Assembly (NCBI RefSeq): GCF_011045075.1
Contig: NZ_JAAKZZ010000015.1
Span: 1 to 36,801, forward strand
DNA: 36,801 nt
From: Streptomyces boncukensis
Lineage (GTDB): Bacteria > Actinomycetota > Actinomycetes > Streptomycetales > Streptomycetaceae
Direction of reading: 5' to 3'
Position numbers and translations under genes: made by a program. Shown piece by piece: positions 17,441 through 25,297 of the stretch; position 1 is the stretch's first letter; the number at the start of each line of letters is the position of its first letter. The notes under the pieces are model-generated. The model worked only from the letters and a program-made list of their open reading frames with translations, was not told the origin of the DNA and searched no databases.

Positions 17441-19195
17441 CTACCGGGTGGGTTCCGGTGGTGCGTCCTTGGCGCCGGAGGGGGCGGCCCGCGCCTCTTC
17501 CGGCACGGCGTCGGAGTCGCCGTTCTCCTGGTTCTCCTCCATGGCCGCTACCGCTCTGCCCACCAGTTTCTTCTGTTCGGCGGCGCGTTCGGCCGCCTCG
17601 TAGGCATGGCGTTCGCTGGCGAACGCCTTCGCGGTGGCGATACACATACCGATCATCACGAAACTGAAGGGCAGCGCGATGACGATGGCCGCTGTCTTGA
17701 GCGTATTGAGTGACGATGGACTGCCCAGATCGGAGGCCAGCAGCAGCGCGGCGGCCACGGCGCCCTCCGTCACAGCCCAGAACACCCGGCTCCAGACGGG
17801 CGGGTTGGGGTCGCCGCCGGAGGACAGCATGTCCACCACGAACGACGCCGAGTCGGACGACGTCACGAAGAACGCCACGATCAGCAGGATGGTCACACCG
17901 GCGATGAAGGTGCCGCCGGGCAGCGTGTCCAGCACCTGGAAGAGCGCGGTGTCCGTGCTGACCGCCCCGTCGGGGGCGTAGTTCTCCGCGCCGGACGCCT
18001 GGTCCTTGACGGCGGTGCCGCCGAAGACCGCGAACCAGAAGAACCCGAGGAGGGTCGGGACCAGCAGCACGCCGCAGACGAACTCTCGCACCGTACGCCC
18101 CCGCGAAATACGGGCGATGAAGACGCCTACGAACGGAGCCCAGGAAATCCACCAGCCCCAGTAGAAGACGGTCCAGCCGTTGACGAAGCTCGTACCCGCG
18201 TCACCGTGCGAGGCGCCCGTGTCGAAGCTGAGGCGGAGGATGTTCTGCAGGTAGCCGCCCAGGTCCTGGACGAAGCCATTGGCGATGAACAGCGTCGGGC
18301 CCACGGCGATCACGAACAGCATGATCAGGCCGGCCAGCACCATGTTGAAGTTGGACAGCCACTTGATGCCCTTGCCGACGCCGGTGACCACGGAGATGGT
18401 GGCCACACCGGTGATGGCGGCGATGAGGATCACCAGCAGCGGCTTGCCCGGGTCGTCCACCCAGTCCAGGAAGCCCATGCCCGCGGACACCTGCATGACG
18501 CCGAGGCCGAGCGAGGTGGCCACGCCGAACAGGGTGCCGACCACGGCGATGATGTCGATGACGTCGCCCAGCCTGCCCTTGACCCGGTCCCCGAGCAGCG
18601 GCTCCAGCGCCCAGCGGATGGAGACGGGACGGTTCTTCCGGTGCACCGCGTAGCCCACGGCGAGACCCACGACGACATAGATCGCCCACGGGTGGACCCC
18701 CCAGTGCAGGAAGGTCTGCACCATCGCTGCCTCGGACTTGGCGGCGTCACTGCTGCCGGTTCCGGGCTTGGGGTCGACGAAGAAGTTCAGGGGCTCGGCC
18801 GCGCCGAAGTAGACCAGCCCGATGCCCATTCCGGCCGCGAAGAGCATCGCGAACCAGGAGAGGGTGGAGAATTCGGGCTTCTCGTTGTCCTTGCCGAGGC
18901 GGATCCGCCCGTAACGGCCGAGGCCGATCCAGAGGACGAAGATGACGAACACCGAGCCCAGGGCCATGTAGTACCAGCCCAGGTTGTCGCCGATCCCCTC
19001 CTGGACGTCCGCCATCTGCTCGGCGGCGTCCTCCTGGCCGATGACCGCGTAGAGGATGAAGGCCACGATGATCACCGCGGCCGGCCAGAAGACGCGGTGG
19101 GAGATCGTCGCGGAGAGCTTGCCTATGCCCTGCGCCTCCAGAACTTCCCGGTCACGGTCGCCGCCCGGCGGTTTTTCCTGCGATTGCGCTGCCAC
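17441..19195 (-). CDS. BCCT-family betaine/carnitine/choline transporter
   Basis: The 584-residue protein has twelve predicted helices and the BCCT signatures 'AGMGIGLVYFGAAEP' (121-135) and the Trp-rich 'WGWWISWAPFVGVFIARISRGRT' region (346-368). The 'MGIG' form of the glycine-rich helix-1' stretch, rather than 'MGRG', points to Na+-coupled uptake of betaine-like solutes. The C-terminal 75 residues form a charged cytoplasmic tail (ERHAYEAAERAAEQKK ... EEARAAP), which in BetP-type carriers takes part in osmosensing. Start GTG 19195. It is transcribed in the same direction as the downstream-numbered glycine-betaine ABC genes but is separated from them by a strong hairpin, so it likely has its own promoter within 19200-19325. 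Substrate among betaine, choline and ectoine is not resolved. Confidence 0.93.
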   Translation of the reverse strand: MAAQSQEKPPGGDRDREVLEAQGIGKLSATISHRVFWPAAVIIVAFILYAVIGQEDAAEQMADVQEGIGDNLGWYYMALGSVFVIFVLWIGLGRYGRIRLGKDNEKPEFSTLSWFAMLFAAGMGIGLVYFGAAEPLNFFVDPKPGTGSSDAAKSEAAMVQTFLHWGVHPWAIYVVVGLAVGYAVHRKNRPVSIRWALEPLLGDRVKGRLGDVIDIIAVVGTLFGVATSLGLGVMQVSAGMGFLDWVDDPGKPLLVILIAAITGVATISVVTGVGKGIKWLSNFNMVLAGLIMLFVIAVGPTLFIANGFVQDLGGYLQNILRLSFDTGASHGDAGTSFVNGWTVFYWGWWISWAPFVGVFIARISRGRTVREFVCGVLLVPTLLGFFWFAVFGGTAVKDQASGAENYAPDGAVSTDTALFQVLDTLPGGTFIAGVTILLIVAFFVTSSDSASFVVDMLSSGGDPNPPVWSRVFWAVTEGAVAAALLLASDLGSPSSLNTLKTAAIVIALPFSFVMIGMCIATAKAFASERHAYEAAERAAEQKKLVGRAVAAMEENQENGDSDAVPEEARAAPSGAKDAPPEPTR

Positions 19196-19328
19196 GCACT
19201 CAATCCCTTTGCTGTAGAAGGTGGTTGCTCATCAACCCGGGGTGTCTATCAGCCCGAGAGGCGCGTCTGCCCGCAGACTCCGGTGATATGCATCACAAAG
19301 AGATTATCGTTTTGCAACGGGCCGTTAC

Positions 19329-19379
19329 ACAGCGACGGGACCTCCGGGGCACCGGGTGCCGGGGAGGTCCCGCCGCTGT
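19329..19379 (-). terminator. Long hairpin after the glycine-betaine ABC operon
   Basis: Seventeen-base outer arms (one mismatch) starting ACAGCGACGGGACCTCC enclose an inner GGCACC-G-GGTGCC dyad. It lies 25 bases past the stop of the permease-binding protein gene and before the BCCT promoter region, consistent with transcription termination. Confidence 0.75.
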
Positions 19380-19403
19380 CTGCCGACGCGCGGGGCGCGA
19401 GTC

Positions 19404-22013
19404 TCAGCCGACTGGCGCCAGCTTGTCGACCAGGCCGGGTCGGGAGTCCAGCCACTTGCGCGCCGACTCCTTCTCCTTGCCCTTGCCGCCCGCCTGGATC
19501 GCGGCTTCCAGGGAGCCGAGGTCCTTCTCGGACATATGGAAGTTCTTCAGCCAGCCGTACAGCTCGGGGAAGTCCTTCTTGAAGTCCTTCTTGGCGGTGA
19601 CGTGGATCTCGTCGCCCTTGCCCCAGGCGCCCTGAGGGTCCTTGAGCTTCTTCATCGGGTACTTGCTGTACACCCAGTGCGGGGACCAGGTGGTGGCCAG
19701 GATCGGCTTCTTCTGCTTCACCGCCCGGTCCACCGCCGAGAGCATCGAGGAGGTGGACGACGAGACGACCTTGTACTCCTTGTCGAGGCCGTACTTCTTG
19801 AGCACGGTCTTGAGGATCTTCATCTCACCGGCGCTGGACTCGATGCCGGTGATCTTGTGGTCGAACTTGTCGCCCTTCCCCTTCAGATCCGCCAGCGAGT
19901 CGATGCCCTTGACGTACTCGGGCGTCGACAGCTCCAGCGACGTCTCGTCGTACCAGGGGCCGAGGTCGGTCGATCTGGACTTGTACTTCTTCCAGTACTG
20001 CGCGTGCGTGGTCGGCAGCCAGGCGTCCGTCTGGAAGTCCATCTGCCCCTGGGCCAGCGCGGTGAACAGCGGACCGGGGTCGAGCTGCTTGGCGGAGGGC
20101 CGGTAGCCGCGGTCCTCCAGGACGTTCTGCCACAGGTACGTGGTCGCGATGGCCTCGTCCCAGGGGAAGTAGCCCATCTTGACCGCCTTGCCCGCGTCCC
20201 TGCCGTCCTTCTTCTGGCCCGGGACCGGGGCGTACTTGTCGACGAAGCCGGGGTGCTTCTTGAGCCAGGCGCGCACGGCGTCCTGCTCCTTGCCCTCGCC
20301 CGCCTGCTGGATCCGGTTCTCCAGGGAGGTGAGCTGCTGGTCCGACAGATGGAAGTTCTTCAGCCAGTTCGCGACGGTCGGGTCGTCCTGGGAGAAGCCC
20401 TTGCGCGCCACGCTGTAGAGCTTCTCGCCCTTGCCGAAGGCGCCCTTGGGGTCCTTCAGCTTGGTGAGGTCGTAGGCGTTGTACGCCCAGTGCGGCGACC
20501 AGAGCGTGACGACGACCGGCTCCTTCTTGGCGATGGAGCGCTTCAGCTCGGCCAGCATCGAGGAGGTGCTGGAGGAGACGACCTTGTACTCGCCCTCCAG
20601 GCCGTACTCCTTGAGGACCTTGTCCTTGAGGATCTTCATCTCGCCGGCGCTGGACTCAATGCCGATGATCTTGCCGTGGAACTTCTTGCCCTGCCCCTTC
20701 AGATCCGCCAGGGACGTGATGCCCTTGACATACGAGGGCACGGTCAGCTCCAGCGAGGTCGGGCCGTACCAGGCGCCCAGCTTCTCCATCTTGGAGCCGT
20801 ACTTGTCCCAGTACTGCGCGTGGGTGGTGGGCAGCCAGGCGTCCGTCTGGAAGTCCACGTCGCCCCGGGCGATGCCGGAGTAGAGCGGGCCCGGGTCGAG
20901 CTGCTTGAGGTTCGGCTTGTACCCGCGCTCCTGCAGCATCTCCTTCCACAGGTACGAGGTCGCGATGCCCTCGTCCCAGGGGATGTAGCCCATGTTGATC
21001 TGCTTGCCCTTGCCGACGTCGGTGCCGGCCACGCTCTTGTCGCCGTCGCCGCCCGCGAGGTTCATACCGCCCGCGACCAGCGCCAGGACGACCACGCCGC
21101 ACAGCGCGACCGCGGTGCCCGGCCGGTAGCGGACGAACTTCATCCGGCCCATCGCGGCCGTCGCCTTGGCGGCGGCGCGGCGGCCCAGCGGGGAGACCCG
21201 CGCGTTGAGCGCACCGGTCATCCGGTCGAGATACATCGCGAGGATGACCACGCCGACGCCGGACTCCACACCGAGGCCGACCTGCACCTGGGTGACGGCG
21301 GCGTAGACCCGCTCACCGAGCCCTGGGGCACCGGCCATACCGGCGATCACGACCATGGACAGCGCCAGCATGATGACCTGGTTGACGCCGGCCATGATCG
21401 TCGGCAGCGCCAGCGGGAACTGCACCCGGGTGAGGGTGTGCTTCGGGCTGGTGCCGAACGCCTCGGCCGCCTCGACCAGCTCGCTGTCCACCTGCCGGAT
21501 GCCGAGCTCGGTCATCCGCACGCCCGGCGGCATCGAGAAGACGATCGTCGCCAGCAGACCGGGGGTCGTGCCGACGGAGAAGAACATCACGCCGGGGATG
21601 AGGTAGACGAAGGCGGGCATCGTCTGCATCACGTCCAGCACCGGCCGGACGAACGCGCTGAACGCCTTGGAGCGCGCCGCCCAGATGCCCAGCGGCACCG
21701 CGATCACGATGGTGATCACGGCGGCGGCGAGGACCAGCGACAGCGTCTCCATCGCCTGGTCCCACAGCTGGAAGGAGTCGATCAGTGCGAAGCCGGCGAA
21801 GGTGACCACGCCGGCCAGGGCGCCGCGCAGCCAGAGTGCGATGACCGCGAAGATCCCGGCCATCAGCAGCGCCTCGCCGCCGCCGAGCACGTCGTTGATG
21901 CGGTCGTACAGGCCCGTCAGGACCGTGTTGATGAAGTCGAAGAGCCAGCCGAGGTGCTTCTGCAGCCAGTCGACGGCGTCCTCGACCCAGTCACCGGGGT
22001 GGAACTCAGGCAC
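19404..22013 (-). CDS. Glycine-betaine ABC permease fused to two tandem substrate-binding domains
   Basis: The 869-residue protein combines three parts. An OpuAB/ProW-like permease (about 45-290) has the EAA loop 'ELVEAAEAFG...LALPTIMAG' at 178-209. A further helix (about 300-320) leads to two OpuAC-type binding domains, roughly 335-598 and 610-868. Both domains repeat the same landmarks: 'GYxPWDE', 'YLW', 'QLDPGPL', 'DFQTDAWLPTTHAQYW', 'GIESSAGEMKIL', 'SSSTSSML' and 'WSPHW', including the aromatic residues that form the betaine cage. They are clearly a tandem duplication. GTG 22013 overlaps the ATPase stop by eight bases (GTGCCTGA), so translation is coupled. Membrane-tethered double binding domains should raise local substrate capture. 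Role: osmoprotectant (glycine betaine/proline betaine) import. Confidence 0.93.
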   Translation of the reverse strand: MPEFHPGDWVEDAVDWLQKHLGWLFDFINTVLTGLYDRINDVLGGGEALLMAGIFAVIALWLRGALAGVVTFAGFALIDSFQLWDQAMETLSLVLAAAVITIVIAVPLGIWAARSKAFSAFVRPVLDVMQTMPAFVYLIPGVMFFSVGTTPGLLATIVFSMPPGVRMTELGIRQVDSELVEAAEAFGTSPKHTLTRVQFPLALPTIMAGVNQVIMLALSMVVIAGMAGAPGLGERVYAAVTQVQVGLGVESGVGVVILAMYLDRMTGALNARVSPLGRRAAAKATAAMGRMKFVRYRPGTAVALCGVVVLALVAGGMNLAGGDGDKSVAGTDVGKGKQINMGYIPWDEGIATSYLWKEMLQERGYKPNLKQLDPGPLYSGIARGDVDFQTDAWLPTTHAQYWDKYGSKMEKLGAWYGPTSLELTVPSYVKGITSLADLKGQGKKFHGKIIGIESSAGEMKILKDKVLKEYGLEGEYKVVSSSTSSMLAELKRSIAKKEPVVVTLWSPHWAYNAYDLTKLKDPKGAFGKGEKLYSVARKGFSQDDPTVANWLKNFHLSDQQLTSLENRIQQAGEGKEQDAVRAWLKKHPGFVDKYAPVPGQKKDGRDAGKAVKMGYFPWDEAIATTYLWQNVLEDRGYRPSAKQLDPGPLFTALAQGQMDFQTDAWLPTTHAQYWKKYKSRSTDLGPWYDETSLELSTPEYVKGIDSLADLKGKGDKFDHKITGIESSAGEMKILKTVLKKYGLDKEYKVVSSSTSSMLSAVDRAVKQKKPILATTWSPHWVYSKYPMKKLKDPQGAWGKGDEIHVTAKKDFKKDFPELYGWLKNFHMSEKDLGSLEAAIQAGGKGKEKESARKWLDSRPGLVDKLAPVG

Positions 22014-23154
22014 GTGCGGTCACCCCGGCGCTCTCGTCGTCGCCGCCGCCCGCGGCGCCGTCCTTGCCGCCGTCCTCGGCGCGGCCCCGGGCGCGGTCCG
22101 CGCCGTGCCCGTTGACGTGCGGCTCCTCCGCGAGCGCGGAGAGCAGCCGCTCGCGGTCGACGACACCCACCGGGGTGCCGTCCTCGTCCGTGACGACCAT
22201 GGTGTTCCCGCCGCTGGAGAGCGGGGTGAACAGCTCGGCCAGCGGGGTCTCGGCGGTGACGGTCGAGGCGTCGCCGAGCTCGCCGTCCCGCAGCGCCGAG
22301 GTGCCGCCCTCGGCGTCCTCCATGATCGAGCCCGCGGTGAGCACCCGGGAGCGGTCGACGTCCTGGATGAACGAGGCGACGTAGTCGGTGGCCGGGCGCA
22401 CCAGGATGTCCTCGGCGGTGCCGATCTGGACGATCCGGCCGTCGCGCATCACCGCGATCCGGTCGCCGAGCCGCATGGCCTCGTTGAGGTCGTGGGTGAT
22501 GAAGACGATCGTCTTCTTCAGCGTCTTCTGCAGCTCCAGCAGCTGGTCCTGCATATCGCGGCGGATCAGCGGGTCGAGCGCGCTGAAGGACTCGTCCATC
22601 AGCAGCAGCTCCGCGTCCGTGGCCAGCGCGCGGGCCAGGCCGACGCGCTGCTGCATACCGCCGGACAGCTCGTCGGGCCAGGACTGCTCCCAGCCCTGCA
22701 GCCCGGCCAGCTTCAGCGCCTCGGTGGCGCGCTCGTCGCGCTCGGCGCGGGGTATGCCCTGGACCTCCAGTCCATAGGCGGCGTTCTCCAGCACGCTGCG
22801 ATGGGGGAAGAGCGCAAAGTGCTGGAAGACCATGCTGATCTTCTTCGAGCGGACGTCGCGCAGCTCGCGGGGGCGCAGCGCGGTCAGGTCCTCGCCGTCG
22901 ATCTCCACACGGCCGGACGTGGGCTCCAGCAGACCGTTGAGCATCCGCAGGAGCGTGGACTTCCCGGAGCCCGACAGGCCCATGACCACGAATATCTCGC
23001 CCTCATCGACCTCGAAGGAGGCGTCGATGACCGCGGCGGTCACGCCCTTGGCGCGCAGCTCCTCGCGATCGACCCCGGATTCGAGCCGGGCCACCGCATG
23101 GTCTGGTCTCCTGCCGAACACCTTGTACAAATGCTCGGCCCTCAGCCTGGACAC
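22006..23154 (-). CDS. Glycine-betaine ABC transporter ATPase with C-terminal CBS region
   Basis: The 382-residue protein has Walker A 'GLSGSGKST' (59-67), Q-loop 'MVFQHFALFPH', ABC signature 'LSGGMQQRV' (163-171), Walker B 'LLLMDESFSALD' and the switch His in 'ITHDLNEA'. An N-terminal extension 'GVDREELRAKGVTAAV' is typical of ProV/OpuAA ATPases. Residues about 265-345 form a CBS-like region, which in OpuA senses ionic strength, and the tail (350-382) is Gly/Asp-rich. Start GTG 23154 is preceded by AGAGG at five bases. The longer open frame upstream encodes no ABC homology. It is the first gene of the two-gene operon. The CBS part implies osmotic or cyclic-dinucleotide gating, which I infer from relatives. 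Confidence 0.93.
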   Translation of the reverse strand: MSRLRAEHLYKVFGRRPDHAVARLESGVDREELRAKGVTAAVIDASFEVDEGEIFVVMGLSGSGKSTLLRMLNGLLEPTSGRVEIDGEDLTALRPRELRDVRSKKISMVFQHFALFPHRSVLENAAYGLEVQGIPRAERDERATEALKLAGLQGWEQSWPDELSGGMQQRVGLARALATDAELLLMDESFSALDPLIRRDMQDQLLELQKTLKKTIVFITHDLNEAMRLGDRIAVMRDGRIVQIGTAEDILVRPATDYVASFIQDVDRSRVLTAGSIMEDAEGGTSALRDGELGDASTVTAETPLAELFTPLSSGGNTMVVTDEDGTPVGVVDRERLLSALAEEPHVNGHGADRARGRAEDGGKDGAAGGGDDESAGVTARA

Positions 23155-23337
23155 ATTCACCTCTTGCGTCGACAACAGAAACCTGGCACTCCCCCGCGCA
23201 CTCTGCGCACGCGAGGCCGAACCCCGCGTAGAACCGCAATCTGCGCATACCAGAAACATGCATCCTACACCAGAGCCCTGTTCTCGGATCGCCTACTCGA
23301 TTTCGTCACCTTGAAACTGAACGCGATACATCTCATA

Positions 23338-23354
23338 CGTTCGCTTGACGAACG
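23338..23354. promoter_or_regulatory. Inverted repeat in the divergent opuA-like/exonuclease upstream region
   Basis: CGTTCG-CTTGA-CGAACG is a perfect 6-bp dyad with a 5-base spacer in the 266-base gap between the ABC ATPase gene and the exonuclease gene. A TTGAAA hexamer at about 23311 could be a -35 element towards the exonuclease. Function is a guess. Confidence 0.3.
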
Positions 23355-23420
23355 CCTTGGCAGTCCGTGGGGAGCAGCGCACCAGCTCATTACCTGCCGA
23401 CCTGCGGCATCATCGGGGGC

Positions 23421-24362
23421 GTGACGATTCCCACAGCTCCCGCAGCCGGCACAGCGATGCTCCTCGACACCTCCTCCCTCTACTTCCGCGCCTACTTCGG
23501 TGTCCCCGAGACCGTGCGCGCCCCCGACGGGACGCCGGTGAACGCCGTGCGCGGCCTGCTCGACTTCATCGCCCGGCTGGTCCAGGACCACCGCCCGGAC
23601 ACCCTTGTGGCCTGCATGGACTTCGACTGGCGCCCCGCGTGGCGGGTCGAGCTCATCCCCTCGTACAAGGCGCACCGGGTCGCCGAGGAGAGCCCCGGCG
23701 GCCCGGACGCCGAGGAGACCCCCGACACCCTCGCGCCGCAGGTCCCGGTGATCGACGAGGTGCTCGACGCGCTCGGCATCGCCCGCGTCGGCGCCGACGG
23801 CTACGAGGCGGACGACGTCATCGGCACCCTGGCGGCGCGCACCGAGGGGCCGGTGGACATCGTCACGGGCGACCGCGACCTCTTCCAGCTGATCGACGAC
23901 GAGCGCGCCATCCGGGTGCTGTACCCGGTCAAGGGCGTGGGCAGCCTGGATGTCTACGACGGCGCTGCGCTGCGCGCCAAGTACGGCGTGGACGGGCCGG
24001 GTTACGCGGACCTCGCCCTGCTGCGCGGCGACCCGAGCGACGGGCTGCCCGGCGTGCGCGGCATCGGCGAGAAGACCGCCGCCAAACTGCTCGCGGACTA
24101 CGGCGATCTGCGGGGGATCGTCGCCGCCGCCGCGGACCCGGCCTCCAAGGTGACCCCGGCGCAGCGCACGAAGTTCGCGGAGGCGGCCGACTATCTGGCG
24201 GTCGCACCCCGGGTCGTCCGGGTCGCCCACGATGTGGACCTGCCGCCCTTCGACCCCGCCCTGCCTGCCGCGCCCCGCGATCCGGGCGCGCTCGAAGACC
24301 TCTCGGAGCGCTGGGGATTGGGCGGATCGCTGCGCCGGCTGCTCGCCGCACTCGCCGGGTGA
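23421..24362 (+). CDS. Stand-alone 5'-3' exonuclease (Pol I N-domain / FEN family)
   Basis: The 313-residue protein matches the 5'-nuclease domain of DNA polymerase I but has no polymerase domain. Metal-ligand acidics are visible: Asp16 (LLDTSSLYFRAYF), Asp67 (CMDFDW), Glu129-Asp131-Asp132 (YEADDVIG), Asp151/Asp153 (GDRDLFQL) and Asp204/Asp207 (GDPSDGLPGVRGIGEKTAAKLL). The last segment is the helix-hairpin-helix DNA-binding element. 'SYKAHR' at 81-86 corresponds to the helical-arch region. GTG 23421 is chosen because upstream codons encode no family sequence; a GGGGG run lies just before it. Likely role: flap and RNA-primer removal or repair, redundant with the Pol I domain encoded elsewhere. 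Confidence 0.9.
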   Translation: MTIPTAPAAGTAMLLDTSSLYFRAYFGVPETVRAPDGTPVNAVRGLLDFIARLVQDHRPDTLVACMDFDWRPAWRVELIPSYKAHRVAEESPGGPDAEETPDTLAPQVPVIDEVLDALGIARVGADGYEADDVIGTLAARTEGPVDIVTGDRDLFQLIDDERAIRVLYPVKGVGSLDVYDGAALRAKYGVDGPGYADLALLRGDPSDGLPGVRGIGEKTAAKLLADYGDLRGIVAAAADPASKVTPAQRTKFAEAADYLAVAPRVVRVAHDVDLPPFDPALPAAPRDPGALEDLSERWGLGGSLRRLLAALAG

Positions 24363-24366
24363 TCTG

Positions 24367-24385
24367 TTAGCTTAGGTAAGCCTAA
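24367..24385. promoter_or_regulatory. Iron box (DmdR/DtxR-type operator)
   Basis: TTAGCTTAGGTAAGCCTAA matches the 19-bp consensus TTAGGTTAGGCTAACCTAA at 15 of 19 positions by my count and is centred on CTTAGG-N4-CCTAAG. It sits 48 bases upstream of the siderophore-interacting protein gene, so iron-dependent repression is expected. Confidence 0.85.
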
Positions 24386-24433
24386 GTAATACACATCCGA
24401 GCAGTATCCGCCCCAGGCACCAGGGAGGACGTC

Positions 24434-25282
24434 GTGGCAGACCGCCCGGCTCGCACAACCCCCCAACTCCACCGCGGCGAGGTGGTACGCACCGAACAGC
24501 TGACACCGCACATGGTGCGGATCGTCCTCGGCGGCGCGGGCCTCGCGGACTTCTCGGCCGGTGACTACACCGACCACTACGTCAAACTGCTGTTCCCCCA
24601 ACCCGGGGTGGACTACGGCGAACCGTTCGACATGACCCGGATCCGCGCCGAGCTGCCCCGCGACCAGTGGCCCACGATGCGCACCTACACCGTGCGCTCC
24701 TGGGACCCCAAGGAGCGCGAGCTCGCCCTCGACTTCGTGGTGCACGGCGACAAGGGCCTCGCGGGGCCCTGGGCCCGGCGCGCCCGCGCCGGGGACGAGA
24801 TCCGCATGCTCGGCCCCGGCGGCGGCTACGTCCCCGCCCCGGACGCCGACTGGCACCTCCTCGCGGGCGACGAGAGCGCCCTGCCCGCCATCGCCGCCAC
24901 CCTGGAGCGGATCCCCGCCGGCGCGCCCGTCCACGCCCTGATCGAGGTCGCGGGCCCGGAGGAGGAGCAGGAGCTGCAGGCCCCGCTCGACGCCCGGATC
25001 ACCTGGCTGCACCGCGGCACCCGGCCCGTGGGCGGGCCGCTGACCGAGGCCGTACGCGCCCTGGACTTCCCCGCCGGGCAGGTGCACGCCTTCGTCCACG
25101 GCGAGGCCGGCTTCGTCAAGGACCTCCGCCGCCATCTGCGGCTGGAGCGGGGCGTGGCCCGCGAGCAGCTGTCCATCTCCGGCTACTGGCGGCTGGGCAC
25201 CGACGAGGACGGCTGGCAGGCGTCGAAGCGGGAGTGGAACGCGCAGGTCGAGGCGGAGCAGGAGCACCGGTCCGCCGCGTAG
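24434..25282 (+). CDS. Siderophore-interacting protein (FAD-dependent ferric-siderophore reductase)
   Basis: The 282-residue cytoplasmic protein belongs to the SIP/ViuB family. The N-terminal ferredoxin-reductase-like FAD domain has 'RTYTVR' (83-88), which contacts FAD, and 'DFVVHGDKGLAGPWA' (100-114). The C-terminal SIP domain has 'LLAGDESALPAIAATLE' (142-158) and ends with the conserved 'SISGYWRLGTDEDGW'. It reduces imported ferric siderophores to release iron. GGGAGG precedes GTG 24434 by a few bases, and an iron box lies in the promoter region. No siderophore transporter or biosynthesis gene is adjacent, so it probably serves siderophores taken up by systems encoded elsewhere. It converges with the PLC gene at a 15-base gap. 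Confidence 0.95.
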   Translation: MADRPARTTPQLHRGEVVRTEQLTPHMVRIVLGGAGLADFSAGDYTDHYVKLLFPQPGVDYGEPFDMTRIRAELPRDQWPTMRTYTVRSWDPKERELALDFVVHGDKGLAGPWARRARAGDEIRMLGPGGGYVPAPDADWHLLAGDESALPAIAATLERIPAGAPVHALIEVAGPEEEQELQAPLDARITWLHRGTRPVGGPLTEAVRALDFPAGQVHAFVHGEAGFVKDLRRHLRLERGVAREQLSISGYWRLGTDEDGWQASKREWNAQVEAEQEHRSAA

Positions 25283-25297
25283 CCCCGGCCCGCGGGT

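Noticed and set aside
19356..22115. About 920-codon open frame antisense to the betaine permease fusion
   Set aside because: Low-complexity Val/Leu/Arg/His content and complete overlap with a clear ABC gene mark it as a shadow frame.
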